From Deltaproteobacteria bacterium (GTDB lineage: Bacteria > Desulfobacterota > Desulfuromonadia > Geobacterales > Pseudopelobacteraceae), in NCBI GenBank assembly GCA_021782545.1, contig JAJXUW010000010.1, forward strand, positions 1 through 37,109: a stretch of 37,109 nt of DNA. Direction: 5' to 3'. How positions within the stretch are numbered: position 1 is the stretch's first letter; each line of letters opens with the position of its first letter. The position numbers and the translations under genes are program-made. Below, piece after piece: positions 24,326 through 33,436 of the stretch. The notes under the pieces are model-generated. The model had not been told where the DNA came from. It saw only the letters and a list, made by a program, of their open reading frames with translations, and searched no databases.

Positions 24326-26776
24326 TTATTTCGACACGGTTACGCTGGTGACCACAGCACCGGACCAGACCTGGTTGATGGCGAAGTGGTACGGGGCAAA
24401 GGCAACACCTTCCGGCATGCGCAGACTGATGCGGGCCTGCAGCGTTATGCTGCCCTCATTCGAGGCGACGGTCACCTCTACGCCGTCGGCGATCTGCAGC
24501 CGCGCTGCATCGGCGTACGACAGCTCAAGGTACCCTTCGGGACAGGCTGCAACCGTGCCTTCGCCATAGTGCGACATGGTACCACAGTGATACAGGGCGG
24601 CTCCGGTCAACAGGGCTATCTTGCCGGCCTCTACCTGTGTAGCAGCGGCTACCGGCAGCACCAAGGCCGGTTTTACAGCAACCGGTGCAAAGGCGCCGTC
24701 ATCGGCCAGGGCAGCATACTCGATCCCTGCGTAGGCGGGGATTTGTGCAAAGGCGTCAGCCGGTGTGGTCGGTGCCTGACCACCTAAGGCGCGAATCAGG
24801 TCACCGTACACCGTGAACTCGGTACGGCTTTGACCAACAGCCGGGATGGCCGGGGTGACCTTCTGCACGCGACGATCTGTGGCCGTATAGGTACCTTCCT
24901 TTTCGGCGTAGGAACATACCGGCAGTACGACGTCTGCCTGCTGGGCCGTCTCGGTCAGAAACAGATCAGCCACCACCAGGAAATCAACCTTTTGCAAGGC
25001 GTCCTTTACTTTGGACTGCCCCGGGTATGAAACGACCGGGTTCTCACCTGCCACCAGCAGGGTCTTGATGCTGCCGCTCAGGCAGCCATCCAGAATCTGC
25101 TGGGCGGTCATACCGCCGTTGCCCGGCACAAAACCGACATCAACGGCGCCTTGGCTGTTATTCTTCTCTTGCAGCACCAGCAGGCCGGATCCCTCCTTGC
25201 CCAGCTTACCGGCCAGAATGGCCAGGTTTGCAGCGGCATGGGCCAGCTGGGCAGTATGTGCGGGATATGCGAGCCCGACTGGGAATACGATCAGCGCTTT
25301 TTCCGCAGCCGCATAGGTGCGGGCCAGCTGTTTGATGGCATCGGCGCTCACGCCGCACTGTGCGGCGACCTGCTCAGGCGCGAAGGCAGCCAGACCGGCG
25401 GCCAGTTCGGCATACCCGGTAACCGATGCGGCAGCACCGGCGAGATTCTCGTCGATCAGCACCTTGGCAATGGCGTTCAACAGGGCGACCTCGCTACCAG
25501 GCTTGTGCAGCAGCGTGTTGGCCTTGGGCAGTTTGCCCAGTTTACCGCGTTTGTCGGACAGGATCTGGAGATCTACCCCCTTGTTCTTGACCGCCAAGTT
25601 GATCTCAAAACCGACCACCGGATGGGTCTCATAGGCATCGCTCTTGATCACCAGCAGCAGGTCGCTCTTCTGGATATCCAGAATCGACGAAGGTGCAGCT
25701 GCCACGCCGAAGCTCTTTGCCAGGCCCTCGGTCAGCGCAGCATGCGCGTAGCCGGCTGAATGGTCAATATTGGCGCTGCCGACCTGCTGGGTCATCAGCT
25801 GCTTCAGCAGCACCAGCTCTTCGTTGGTCATGCGGGGCGTAGCCAAGGCGGCGGCGCTGGCACCTGCCCCTTTCAGCCTGTTTGCCACCAGCTCAAGGGC
25901 CTCGTCCCAACCAGCCTCGACCAGCTGACCGTTTTTACGGATAAGCGGTGACTTGAGACGTTTGTCGGAGGAGATGAACTGATAGCCGAAGCGGCCGCGC
26001 ACACAGAGCTGACCGTTGTGGAATCCCTGATTTTCGTCATAGACGGTGGTCAGGACCTTGTTGTCCTTGACCCCCAGGGTCACGCTGCAGCCGGTGCCGC
26101 AGTAACCGCAGACTGACGTTTTCTTCTGCAGCGCCCAGAAGCGGGACTTGAACTTGAAGGGACGGGCGAGAAGCGCACCGACCGGGCAGACGGAGATACA
26201 GGAACCGCAGAACTCACAGGAGAGCGGCCCGTCAAACTCGGTGCCGATCTTGGTTTCAATACCACGGCTGATAAAGGTCAACGCACCACGTGATACGATC
26301 TCGTCACAGATACGCACGCATTTACCGCACAGGACGCAGCGGTTCTGGTCGCGTTCGATCAGCGGATTGTTATAGTCAATCACGTGATGGAACTTTTCAT
26401 CGTTCAGACGGTTCACGTTGACCTTGTGGTCATAGGCCAGGTTTTGCAGATCGCAATCCCCACCCTTGTCGCAGACCGGGCAGTCCAGGGGGTGGTTCAG
26501 CAACAGGAGCTCAAGCACCAGTTTGCGTGCCTTCTCCACCGGGGGGGTACTGCTGCGTACGATCATACCCTCGGTGACCGGTGTGGTGCAGGCCGGAATC
26601 AGACGACCCTTCATCTGCTCAACTTCGACCAGACACATCCGGCAGGCACCAAACGGCTTCAGCTTCTTGTCATGGCACAGGATCGGGATGTTGATGCCGG
26701 CGGCCTTGGCTGCCTCGTAAATGGTTGCGTCCTTCTCAACCTGGACCTGCTTGTCGTCTATTGTCAGAGTGACCAT
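24326..26776 (-). CDS. nuoG: NADH-quinone oxidoreductase subunit G
   Basis: This 816-residue peripheral-arm subunit has an N-terminal 2Fe-2S domain (CHDKKLKPFGACRMC and a later Cys), the His-Cys3 cluster site (HPLDCPVCDKGGDCDLQ) and two 4Fe-4S sites (CVLCGKCVRIC, CEFCGSCISVCP). A molybdopterin-oxidoreductase-like region begins with CGYCGTGCSV and a distal Cys in QLCVRGRFG, which would hold an extra N7-type cluster. The C-terminal third is Ala-rich and diverged. The start is ATG 26776 with GAGG upstream; TTG 26779 directly before it is less likely. Confidence 0.96.
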   Translation of the reverse strand: MVTLTIDDKQVQVEKDATIYEAAKAAGINIPILCHDKKLKPFGACRMCLVEVEQMKGRLIPACTTPVTEGMIVRSSTPPVEKARKLVLELLLLNHPLDCPVCDKGGDCDLQNLAYDHKVNVNRLNDEKFHHVIDYNNPLIERDQNRCVLCGKCVRICDEIVSRGALTFISRGIETKIGTEFDGPLSCEFCGSCISVCPVGALLARPFKFKSRFWALQKKTSVCGYCGTGCSVTLGVKDNKVLTTVYDENQGFHNGQLCVRGRFGYQFISSDKRLKSPLIRKNGQLVEAGWDEALELVANRLKGAGASAAALATPRMTNEELVLLKQLMTQQVGSANIDHSAGYAHAALTEGLAKSFGVAAAPSSILDIQKSDLLLVIKSDAYETHPVVGFEINLAVKNKGVDLQILSDKRGKLGKLPKANTLLHKPGSEVALLNAIAKVLIDENLAGAAASVTGYAELAAGLAAFAPEQVAAQCGVSADAIKQLARTYAAAEKALIVFPVGLAYPAHTAQLAHAAANLAILAGKLGKEGSGLLVLQEKNNSQGAVDVGFVPGNGGMTAQQILDGCLSGSIKTLLVAGENPVVSYPGQSKVKDALQKVDFLVVADLFLTETAQQADVVLPVCSYAEKEGTYTATDRRVQKVTPAIPAVGQSRTEFTVYGDLIRALGGQAPTTPADAFAQIPAYAGIEYAALADDGAFAPVAVKPALVLPVAAATQVEAGKIALLTGAALYHCGTMSHYGEGTVAACPEGYLELSYADAARLQIADGVEVTVASNEGSITLQARISLRMPEGVAFAPYHFAINQVWSGAVVTSVTVSK

Positions 26777-26816
26777 CAAAGACCTCGATTGCTGGAATTA
26801 AACGTTGGTACCGTGA

Positions 26817-28589
26817 CTACTCGATCGCCATAAAACGGCAGGCGTCATAACAGGACTTGCACTTGGTGCATTTTTCCTTATCCAGATAGGCGACCTGGCC
26901 TTTTTCCCAGACAATGGCGTCCACGGGACAGGCTTTCTTGCAGGCGCCGCACTTGACGCACTTGTCTTCCACCACCTGCCACAGCAAGAGCTCCTTACAG
27001 GAGTTGGACGGACAGCGCTTGTCAATGATGTGGGCCTCATACTCAGGCCTGAAGTAACGAATAGTTGAAAGCACCGGGTTGGGGGCCGTCTGCCCCAAAC
27101 CACACAGTGAGGCCTGCTTGATCGTCGTTCCAAGATCGATCAGTGTCTCGATATCGCCCTCACGACCGTTGCCCTCGGTGATCCGGATCAGGATGTCCAG
27201 CATCGCCTTCAGGCCGATCCGGCAGGGTACACACTTACCGCAGGACTCCATCCGGGTAAAGGTCAGGAAGAACTTGGAGACGTCCACCATACAGGTGGTC
27301 TCATCCATGACCACCAGACCGCCGGAACCCATCATGGCGCCAGCCTTGATCAACGAGTCATAGTCAACCGGGGTGTCCAGAATTTCGGCAGGGATACAAC
27401 CGCCCGAGGGACCGCCGGCCTGAACCGCCTTGAACTTGCGGTTATTGAGGATACCGCCGCAGACGTCGTAGATGACCGAGCGGACCTTCATGCCGGCCGG
27501 TACTTCCACCAGGCCGGTGTGCTTGACCTTACCGGTGACGGCGAAGATCTTGGTGCCCTTGGTGGTGTCGGTACCGATGGCGGCATACCAGTCGGACCCA
27601 TTATTAATGATATGGCGGACGTTGGCGAAGGTTTCAACGTTGTTGATGTTGGAGGGCATCCCCCACAGACCCTTGACGGCCGGGAACGGCGGACGGGGGC
27701 GCGGCATGCCGCGCTCACCCTCGATAGAGGCCATCAGGGCGGTTTCTTCGCCGCAGACAAAGGCGCCGGCACCCTTCTTGATCCGCATGTCATACTCGAA
27801 GCCGAGCCCCATGCAGTTCTTTCCGAGATAGCCCTTCTCATAGCAGGTATCGATCGCCTTCTGCAGACGTTCAATGGCCAGCGGATACTCGGCCCGGACA
27901 TAGACGTAACCGAACTGGGCGCCGATGGCGTAACCGGCAATCATCATGCCTTCGATCACGCAGTAGGGGTCGCCCTCGAGCACCGAACGGTCCATGAAGG
28001 CCCCGGGGTCACCCTCGTCGGCGTTGCAGATGATGTATTTATGATCACCTGGTGAGGCGGCACAGAAAGACCATTTCATGCCGGTGGGAAAACCACCGCC
28101 GCCACGCCCCCGCAGACCCGACTTTTTGACCTCGTCGACCACTTCGGCCGGCTTCATGGTCTTGATGCATTTTTCAATGGCTTTGAAGCCGTCAGTGGCC
28201 AGATAGGCATCCAGCGATTCCGCGTCGATATGGCCGCAGCCGGACATAACCACACGGCGCTGCGCGTCAACGAACTGGTTGTAATACGGCTTTGCCTTGC
28301 GCTTCTCCAGCGGCTCACCTTTGAGGATGTGCTCTTCAACCAGTTGAGCAACCTCTTCCGGCTGGACAAAGTCATAGGTGGTGCAGCCTTTGTCGTCGAC
28401 GATGTCAACCAACACGTCGTTGGCACAGAGGCCGCGGCAGCCGGTCTTGACGATGTCGCAACGTTTACCGACCGTAGCAACAACACCCTTTTCAGCAAGA
28501 ACCCGATTAAACTCGGCCTCTACCTTTTTGGCTCCGGCGGAAATACCACCTGTTCCTTGGCAGATCAGTACCTTGATAGCTTCAGCCAT
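26817..28589 (-). CDS. nuoF: NADH-quinone oxidoreductase subunit F with fused N- and C-terminal iron-sulfur domains
   Basis: This 590-residue protein binds NADH and FMN and starts electron transfer in complex I. The core (about 140-530) has RGRGGGGFPTGMKW, NADEGDPGAFMDR, GAGAFVCGEETALMASIEG and the N3 cluster site ESCGKCVPCRIG. Unlike the roughly 430-residue E. coli type, it has a thioredoxin-like N-terminal domain (Cys10, then TGCRGLCAND). It also has a C-terminal two-cluster ferredoxin (CVKCGACKKACP, CTKCKSCYDAC). This layout is known from HndC/HydB-type hydrogenase and formate dehydrogenase subunits, so extra entry or exit points for electrons, such as ferredoxin, are possible. Confidence 0.96.
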   Translation of the reverse strand: MAEAIKVLICQGTGGISAGAKKVEAEFNRVLAEKGVVATVGKRCDIVKTGCRGLCANDVLVDIVDDKGCTTYDFVQPEEVAQLVEEHILKGEPLEKRKAKPYYNQFVDAQRRVVMSGCGHIDAESLDAYLATDGFKAIEKCIKTMKPAEVVDEVKKSGLRGRGGGGFPTGMKWSFCAASPGDHKYIICNADEGDPGAFMDRSVLEGDPYCVIEGMMIAGYAIGAQFGYVYVRAEYPLAIERLQKAIDTCYEKGYLGKNCMGLGFEYDMRIKKGAGAFVCGEETALMASIEGERGMPRPRPPFPAVKGLWGMPSNINNVETFANVRHIINNGSDWYAAIGTDTTKGTKIFAVTGKVKHTGLVEVPAGMKVRSVIYDVCGGILNNRKFKAVQAGGPSGGCIPAEILDTPVDYDSLIKAGAMMGSGGLVVMDETTCMVDVSKFFLTFTRMESCGKCVPCRIGLKAMLDILIRITEGNGREGDIETLIDLGTTIKQASLCGLGQTAPNPVLSTIRYFRPEYEAHIIDKRCPSNSCKELLLWQVVEDKCVKCGACKKACPVDAIVWEKGQVAYLDKEKCTKCKSCYDACRFMAIE

Positions 28590-28618
28590 GTGTTCTGTCC
28601 CCTGACAAACTCCCGTAA

Positions 28619-29134
28619 CTAGAGCGGGAGCGAAGAATATTCCTTGATGATCTCGTCGACCTTCTGAACCGTCATCTTACCGTAGGTCTCATCGTTAACC
28701 ATGGCCAGCGGCGCCATACCGCAGGCGCCCAGGCAGGCCACCAGCTCGAAAGTGAAACGTCGGTCCTGACTCGTCTCGGCGTGACCGATCCCAAGACGCT
28801 CGAAGAAGGTCTCGCGAATCCGCTCAGCACCAAGAACGTGACATGCCGTTCCCATACAGACCCTGATGATGTACTTACCGCGTGGTTTGAGGTGAAACTG
28901 TGCGTAAAAGGTCAACACACCGTAAATCTGGCTTGGATAGACATTCAGGCGTTCCGCCACCAACCCGACAGCAGCCTTGGGAACGTAGCCATACTCATCC
29001 TGAATGCCCTGCAACACCGGCATGAGGTTGCCGGGAATATCCTTGTATTTTTCAATGACCATCTCGGCAAGCGCCGGGTCAAAGACAGGTTCTTCCATTT
29101 CTGTTTCTTGATTGACAGCAACCGCTTCACTCAT
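28619..29134 (-). CDS. nuoE: NADH-quinone oxidoreductase subunit E
   Basis: This 171-residue thioredoxin-fold subunit carries the N1a 2Fe-2S cluster, with four cysteines in CMGTACHVLGA (near residue 103) and ACLGACGMAPL (near 141). It pairs with NuoF. An N-terminal Glu-rich extension (EAVAVNQETEMEEP) precedes the conserved helix bundle. The start ATG 29134 is preceded by AAGGAG at 9 nt; a longer reading to 29194 lacks a site and would run into the nuoD end. Confidence 0.96.
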   Translation of the reverse strand: MSEAVAVNQETEMEEPVFDPALAEMVIEKYKDIPGNLMPVLQGIQDEYGYVPKAAVGLVAERLNVYPSQIYGVLTFYAQFHLKPRGKYIIRVCMGTACHVLGAERIRETFFERLGIGHAETSQDRRFTFELVACLGACGMAPLAMVNDETYGKMTVQKVDEIIKEYSSLPL

Positions 29135-29162
29135 CGGCGGCGTCTCCTTTTCCGGTCTCGGA

Positions 29163-30335
29163 TTAGCGGTCGATTTCGCCCAGCACCACGTCAAGGGTAC
29201 CGATTACAGCAACCAGGTCAGAAATCATGGCGCCTTTGCTCATCTTTTCGATGGCCTGAAGGTTGACAAATGACGGGGGACGTACCCGCATCCGGTACGG
29301 CTTGTGGCCACCATCGCTGACGATGTAATAGCCCAACTCTCCTTTGGGGTTTTCAATCGAGAGAAACACCTCGCCCTCAGGAACAGGGTAGCCTTCACTG
29401 GCGATCTTGAAGTGATGAATCAGGCCTTCAATGCTGTTATAGACCGATTCCTTGGGGGGATAGCAGACCTGCGGTGCATCGGCCAGCACCGGACCGGGCT
29501 GCAGTTCGTTCAAGGCCTGCTCGATGATCTTGCAGGATTCACGCATCTCAATCAGACGAACCTGATAGCGGTCAAAGGAATCGCAGTTTTTGCCTGTCGG
29601 CACCGCGAACGTGTAACGCTCATAGCCGCTGTAGGGGATGTCGCGACGCAGGTCGAAATCGACCCCGGAACCGCGCAATGCAGGTCCAGTGATGCCAATA
29701 TCAGTGGCATCCTCGGCAGAGATGACGCCGTTGCCGACAATCCGCTTACGCCAGATCGGGTTATTGGTCAGAAGCCCCTCGTAGGTATCGATGTAACCAG
29801 GCAACGAGGCGACAAAACCACGCACCTTCTTCTCGAACTCGGGCGGCACATCCTGCGAGAGACCGCCGGCACGGAAAAAGTTGGAGGTCATCCGGGCGCC
29901 CGAAATCAGTTCGTAGGTCTCCATCACCACCTCGCGCTCACGGAAGGCGTAGATAAAGACCGTCATGGCGCCGATATCAAGTGCGTGGGTGGCCAGCCAG
30001 ACCAGGTGGGACTGCAGACGGGCCATCTCGGCCATGATCACGCGGATGACGCGGGCCCGTTCAGGGACCTCGATACCCAGCAACTTTTCAACCGTCAGGA
30101 TATACCCCAGGTTGTTGCTCATCGGAGCGAGATAGTCCATACGATCAGTCAACGGCAGGGTCTGATGGTAGGTGCGATATTCGGAAAGCTTTTCCACACC
30201 GCGGTGCAGGTAGCCGATAACGGGATCGACCTTCACGATGGTCTCACCATCCAGCTCGACCACCAACTGTAGCACACCGTGGGTACTCGGGTGCTGGGGG
30301 CCCATGTTTACGGTCATGATTTCTGTGTTCGCCAT
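29163..30335 (-). CDS. nuoD: NADH-quinone oxidoreductase subunit D
   Basis: This 390-residue 49-kDa-type subunit lines the quinone site. Hallmarks are NMGPQHPSTHGVLQLVVELDGE at the N-terminus, IGYLHRGVEKLSEYRTYHQTLPLTDRMDYL, and GELGYYIVSDGGHKPYRMRVRPPSFVNLQ near the C-terminus. It is encoded separately from nuoC, unlike the fused form of E. coli. The quinone-site His and Tyr positions (HPSTHG, the Tyr in MDYLAP) are present. Confidence 0.97.
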   Translation of the reverse strand: MANTEIMTVNMGPQHPSTHGVLQLVVELDGETIVKVDPVIGYLHRGVEKLSEYRTYHQTLPLTDRMDYLAPMSNNLGYILTVEKLLGIEVPERARVIRVIMAEMARLQSHLVWLATHALDIGAMTVFIYAFREREVVMETYELISGARMTSNFFRAGGLSQDVPPEFEKKVRGFVASLPGYIDTYEGLLTNNPIWRKRIVGNGVISAEDATDIGITGPALRGSGVDFDLRRDIPYSGYERYTFAVPTGKNCDSFDRYQVRLIEMRESCKIIEQALNELQPGPVLADAPQVCYPPKESVYNSIEGLIHHFKIASEGYPVPEGEVFLSIENPKGELGYYIVSDGGHKPYRMRVRPPSFVNLQAIEKMSKGAMISDLVAVIGTLDVVLGEIDR

Positions 30336-30372
30336 GTATCGCCTCGTTACTCGTTAAATGGTCTTTGCAAAA

Positions 30373-30861
30373 TCAGGAGAGCCGGCCCTTATACGGCTCA
30401 CGATCAGGCCCCTGCAACGGATAGTCCTTGCGCAGTGGGTAGCCGACCCAGTCAGGCGTCATCAGGATACGGCGCAGATCAGGGTGCTTGTCGAAGCTGA
30501 TCCCGAACAGGTCGTAGACTTCGCGCTCAAGCCAGTTGGCCGAGGCAAACACCTGCGTGGCGCTCTCGATACGGCAATCAGCCTCACTGACCGGGGCCTT
30601 GATCCGAATGCGATCCTTATGGAGCACCGAGGTAAGCTGATAGACCATCACGAAACGGTCCCCCGGCTTACCCAGATAGTCGACTGCCGTCACATCGGTA
30701 AGCATCGTAAAGGCACACTCGTTCTTAAGAAAGGCCAGCACAGGGATAATGGCCTCTTTTGCGACTGTAACAATCCAGTCGCCGCGGTCTTCCTTGACCT
30801 CCACAAGGGAGGCAGCGAACGTACCCTGCAGCTTTTCAACAGCGCGGTTTGTATCTGCCAT
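30373..30861 (-). CDS. nuoC: NADH-quinone oxidoreductase subunit C
   Basis: This 162-residue 30-kDa-type subunit of the peripheral arm has the typical signature ERE-VYDLFGISFDKHPDLRRILMTPDWVGYPLRKDYPL at the C-terminus. It scaffolds NuoD and NuoB next to the quinone site. AAGAAGG lies about 10 nt before the ATG. The gap of 62 nt to nuoB is wide for this operon and contains no other frame of note. Confidence 0.96.
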   Translation of the reverse strand: MADTNRAVEKLQGTFAASLVEVKEDRGDWIVTVAKEAIIPVLAFLKNECAFTMLTDVTAVDYLGKPGDRFVMVYQLTSVLHKDRIRIKAPVSEADCRIESATQVFASANWLEREVYDLFGISFDKHPDLRRILMTPDWVGYPLRKDYPLQGPDREPYKGRLS

Positions 30862-30923
30862 AGCGTCAAAACCTTCTTATGTATGAAGTTAGAAAATGTA
30901 TGCAACAATCCAGCCGCAAGGCC

Positions 30924-31433
30924 CTATACCGCCGACACCCGCTCACCCAGACCAAAGGCCGCACCGAACGAGTTACGTTCTTGCATGATCTTGTCCTGAA
31001 GCTTGAGAATGCCGTACAGAAGCGCCTCGGGGCGGGGCGGGCAGCCCGGAATATAGACATCAACCGGCAACGCCTCGTCAATACCCTGCACCACACTATA
31101 GGTATCAAAAATGCCACCAGAACAGGCACAGGCACCCATGGCGATAACCCATTTGGGTTCCGGCATCTGCTCATAGACCGTCTTGATGACCGGCAGCATC
31201 TTTTTGGTCACCGTACCGGCAATAATGATGCAGTCGGATTGCCGTGGCGAGGCACGGAAGATAATACCGAAGCGGTCCAGGTCATGCGAGGAGGCGCCGG
31301 CTGCCATCATCTCAATGGCACAGCAGGCCAGACCGAAGGTCATCGGCCAGATGGACGACTTCCGCGTCCAGTTGACCAGCTTGTCAAGGGACGTGATGAC
31401 GATATTGTCACCGAGCGGCTGATTTACTCCCAT
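30924..31433 (-). CDS. nuoB: NADH-quinone oxidoreductase subunit B
   Basis: This 169-residue subunit carries the terminal N2 cluster. [15 protein letters not shown] holds the unusual tandem cysteines, followed by GACACSGG and [12 protein letters not shown]. It passes electrons to quinone. The start ATG 31433 lies inside the last codons of nuoA, giving a 10-nt overlap and translational coupling; a longer reading to 31544 would cover much of nuoA. Confidence 0.97.
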   Translation of the reverse strand: MGVNQPLGDNIVITSLDKLVNWTRKSSIWPMTFGLACCAIEMMAAGASSHDLDRFGIIFRASPRQSDCIIIAGTVTKKMLPVIKTVYEQMPEPKWVIAMGACACSGGIFDTYSVVQGIDEALPVDVYIPGCPPRPEALLYGILKLQDKIMQERNSFGAAFGLGERVSAV

Positions 31434-31780
31434 TCCAGTGCTCCTTTTTTCCAGACATAGATATAACCGACAAACAGAATGACAATAAACAGCCCCATCT
31501 CCACGAGCCCGAACAGCCCTAACCGCTTGTACAAAATGGCCCACGGATAGAGAAAGACGGCCTCGATGTCAAACAGTATGAACAGCATGGCAATCAGATA
31601 AAACTTGATCGAAAACCGCTCGCGGGCGGTGCCCACCGGCTCGACACCACACTCATACGGCGCAACCTTGAGCGGGGTCTTCTTCTTCTCGCCGATCAGT
31701 GACGAGAGGACAACGGAGCCAAGGCCAAAAAGTACCGCCACAACCAGCAGGACGATGATGGGCAAATAGGTTCCAAGCAT
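31424..31780 (-). CDS. nuoA: NADH-quinone oxidoreductase subunit A
   Basis: This 118-residue membrane subunit has three helices. The conserved TM1-TM2 loop near the quinone chamber is [42 protein letters not shown], with the invariant Cys and Glu/Asp residues. It is the first gene of the operon. GGAGGT lies 8 nt before the ATG. The leader carries the GTATAC-T-GTATAC element described separately. Confidence 0.97.
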   Translation of the reverse strand: MLGTYLPIIVLLVVAVLFGLGSVVLSSLIGEKKKTPLKVAPYECGVEPVGTARERFSIKFYLIAMLFILFDIEAVFLYPWAILYKRLGLFGLVEMGLFIVILFVGYIYVWKKGALEWE

Positions 31781-31822
31781 CTATGACAACCTCCACGATC
31801 TAAGTAAATCAATCAGTTGCAA

Positions 31823-31876
31823 GTATACTGTATACAAAACGAACCAAACCTATTTCATTTGGCAGTCAGTTGTCAA
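31823..31876 (-). promoter_or_regulatory. nuo operon promoter with candidate operator
   Basis: On the minus strand, TTGACA (31876-31871), an 18-nt spacer and TAGGTT (31852-31847) are followed 6 nt later by GTTTTGTATACA (31840-31829), which would sit at the transcription start. A 13-nt inverted repeat GTATAC-T-GTATAC spans 31823-31835. The atp cluster promoter has the same TTGACA-N30-GTTTTGTATACA arrangement. Confidence 0.6.
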
Positions 31877-31999
31877 GCACTTTTTCCCCCTCTCCTTCAT
31901 CATCGACCCGCCCCCGAAACCACCGCCAGCCGGCCCACGCCACCGCGCCACACACCCGACGCCCCCCATTCGTCCGACGGACATACGGCCTTTGCGAAG
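31877..31999. other. C-rich, G-poor non-coding stretch between the nuo and hemL promoters
   Basis: Roughly 31884-31970 of the plus strand is dominated by C with little T or G (blocks such as CCCCCTCTCC, CGCCCCCG and CGCCACACACCCGACGCCCCCC). It holds no believable gene, and short frames here are composition artefacts. It may be only a spacer between two outward-facing promoters. Confidence 0.4.
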
Positions 32000-32002
32000 C
32001 GA

Positions 32003-32031
32003 TTGACAAAGCCGCTCCCCATCGGTACAAA
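32003..32031 (+). promoter_or_regulatory. Predicted hemL promoter
   Basis: TTGACA (32003-32008), 17 nt and TACAAA (32026-32031), 35 nt before the hemL ATG. Confidence 0.65.
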
Positions 32032-32066
32032 CGGTGACGTGCTGACATTGAACCAGGAGGTGCTTC

Positions 32067-33353
32067 ATGCTTCACACCCGCTCAAGCGAGCTCTTTGCCC
32101 GCGCCAAACAGATCATTCCCGGCGGGGTTAACAGCCCGGTCAGGGCATTCAAATCGGTGGGCGCTGATCCGTTATTTATAAAAAAGGCCACGGGCAGCCG
32201 GATTATTGACGAGGACAACAACAGCTATATCGACTACGTCGGCTCGTGGGGGCCGATGATCTTGGGGCATTGCCACCCTAACGTCGTTGCGGCGGTCAAA
32301 CAGTGCATGGAAAGCGGCTCAAGCTTCGGCGCGCCGACCGAACTGGAAACGGCACTCGCCCAGATGGTCATCGACGCCGTTCCCTCCATCGAGATGGTGC
32401 GCATGGTCAGCTCCGGCACCGAGGCGACCATGAGCGCCATCCGCCTGGCCCGCGGCTATACCGGCCGGGACAAGATCCTCAAATTTTCCGGCTGTTACCA
32501 CGGCCACGCCGACTCCCTGCTGGTGAAGGCGGGCTCCGGTGCCGCCACCTTCGGCGTCCCCGATTCACCCGGCGTGCCGGCCGACTTTGCCAAACACACC
32601 CTGACCGCCGAATACAACAGCCTCGATTCAGTCAAAACACTGCTGAGCACCAACAAGGGACAGGTTGCCTGCATCATCCTGGAACCGGTGGCGGGCAACA
32701 TGGGGACCGTCCCGCCGCGCCCCGGCTTCCTGGAAGGGCTGCGCGAACTGTGCAGCAATGAAGATATCATCCTCATCTTCGATGAGGTCATGTCCGGCTT
32801 CCGGGTGGCCTATGGCGGCGCCCAGGAACGGTATGGCGTCATCCCGGACATGACCACACTGGGCAAGATCATCGGCGGTGGCCTGCCGGTAGGGGCCTTT
32901 GGCGGCAGACGCGAGATCATGGAAAAGCTCTCCCCCTCCGGCGGCATCTACCAGGCCGGCACCCTGTCCGGCAACCCGCTGGCCATGACCGCTGGCATTG
33001 AAACCCTGAAGCTGCTCAAACAGCCAGGTTTCTACCAGCAACTCGAAGAGAAGAGTACCGCACTGGCCGACGGCATCAGTCAGGCCGCCAAGGCCGCCGG
33101 CTACCCACTCTACAGCACACGGGTCGGCAGCATGTTCTGCGCCTTCTTCAGCAAAGGCGAGGTCTATGACTGGCCTACCGCAAGCGCTTGTGACACCCAG
33201 GCGTTTGCCACCTACTTCAAGGCCATGCTGAATGAAGGGATCTATCTGGCGCCCTCGCAGTTCGAGACCGCCTTCGTCTCCATCAGCCACAGCCAGGCCG
33301 ACATCGACGCCACCATTGCAGCAGCAGCCAAATGCTTCAGGCTGATCGCCTGA
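32067..33353 (+). CDS. hemL: Glutamate-1-semialdehyde 2,1-aminomutase
   Basis: This 428-residue PLP enzyme makes 5-aminolevulinate from glutamate-1-semialdehyde in the C5 tetrapyrrole pathway. The PLP-binding lysine is Lys267 in [18 protein letters not shown]. Other family blocks are [25 protein letters not shown] and [16 protein letters not shown] lies 8 nt before the ATG (CCAGGAGGTGCTTC). It is transcribed away from the nuo operon with its own promoter; heme supply fits the cytochrome-rich physiology inferred for this group. It ends 83 nt before the F0 cluster, which has its own promoter. Confidence 0.97.
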   Translation: MLHTRSSELFARAKQIIPGGVNSPVRAFKSVGADPLFIKKATGSRIIDEDNNSYIDYVGSWGPMILGHCHPNVVAAVKQCMESGSSFGAPTELETALAQMVIDAVPSIEMVRMVSSGTEATMSAIRLARGYTGRDKILKFSGCYHGHADSLLVKAGSGAATFGVPDSPGVPADFAKHTLTAEYNSLDSVKTLLSTNKGQVACIILEPVAGNMGTVPPRPGFLEGLRELCSNEDIILIFDEVMSGFRVAYGGAQERYGVIPDMTTLGKIIGGGLPVGAFGGRREIMEKLSPSGGIYQAGTLSGNPLAMTAGIETLKLLKQPGFYQQLEEKSTALADGISQAAKAAGYPLYSTRVGSMFCAFFSKGEVYDWPTASACDTQAFATYFKAMLNEGIYLAPSQFETAFVSISHSQADIDATIAAAAKCFRLIA

Positions 33354-33365
33354 TGATCAACGAGG

Positions 33366-33413
33366 TTGACAGCGGTTCTTGCTCTGTGGTATGAGAATCA
33401 GGTTTTGTATACA
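33366..33413 (+). promoter_or_regulatory. F0 (atp) cluster promoter sharing the nuo promoter layout
   Basis: TTGACA (33366-33371), an 18-nt spacer and TATGAG (33390-33395) are followed 6 nt later by GTTTTGTATACA (33402-33413). The spacing between TTGACA and the 12-mer is 30 nt, identical to that of the nuo promoter. Confidence 0.6.
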
Positions 33414-33436
33414 ATCCCTGCCAGCAGGGGGGCACC

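Noticed and set aside
29304-30272. 322-codon open frame on the plus strand opposite nuoD
   Set aside because: It lies wholly antisense to a clearly real complex I gene, has no promoter or ribosome site, and its protein sequence shows no family features.
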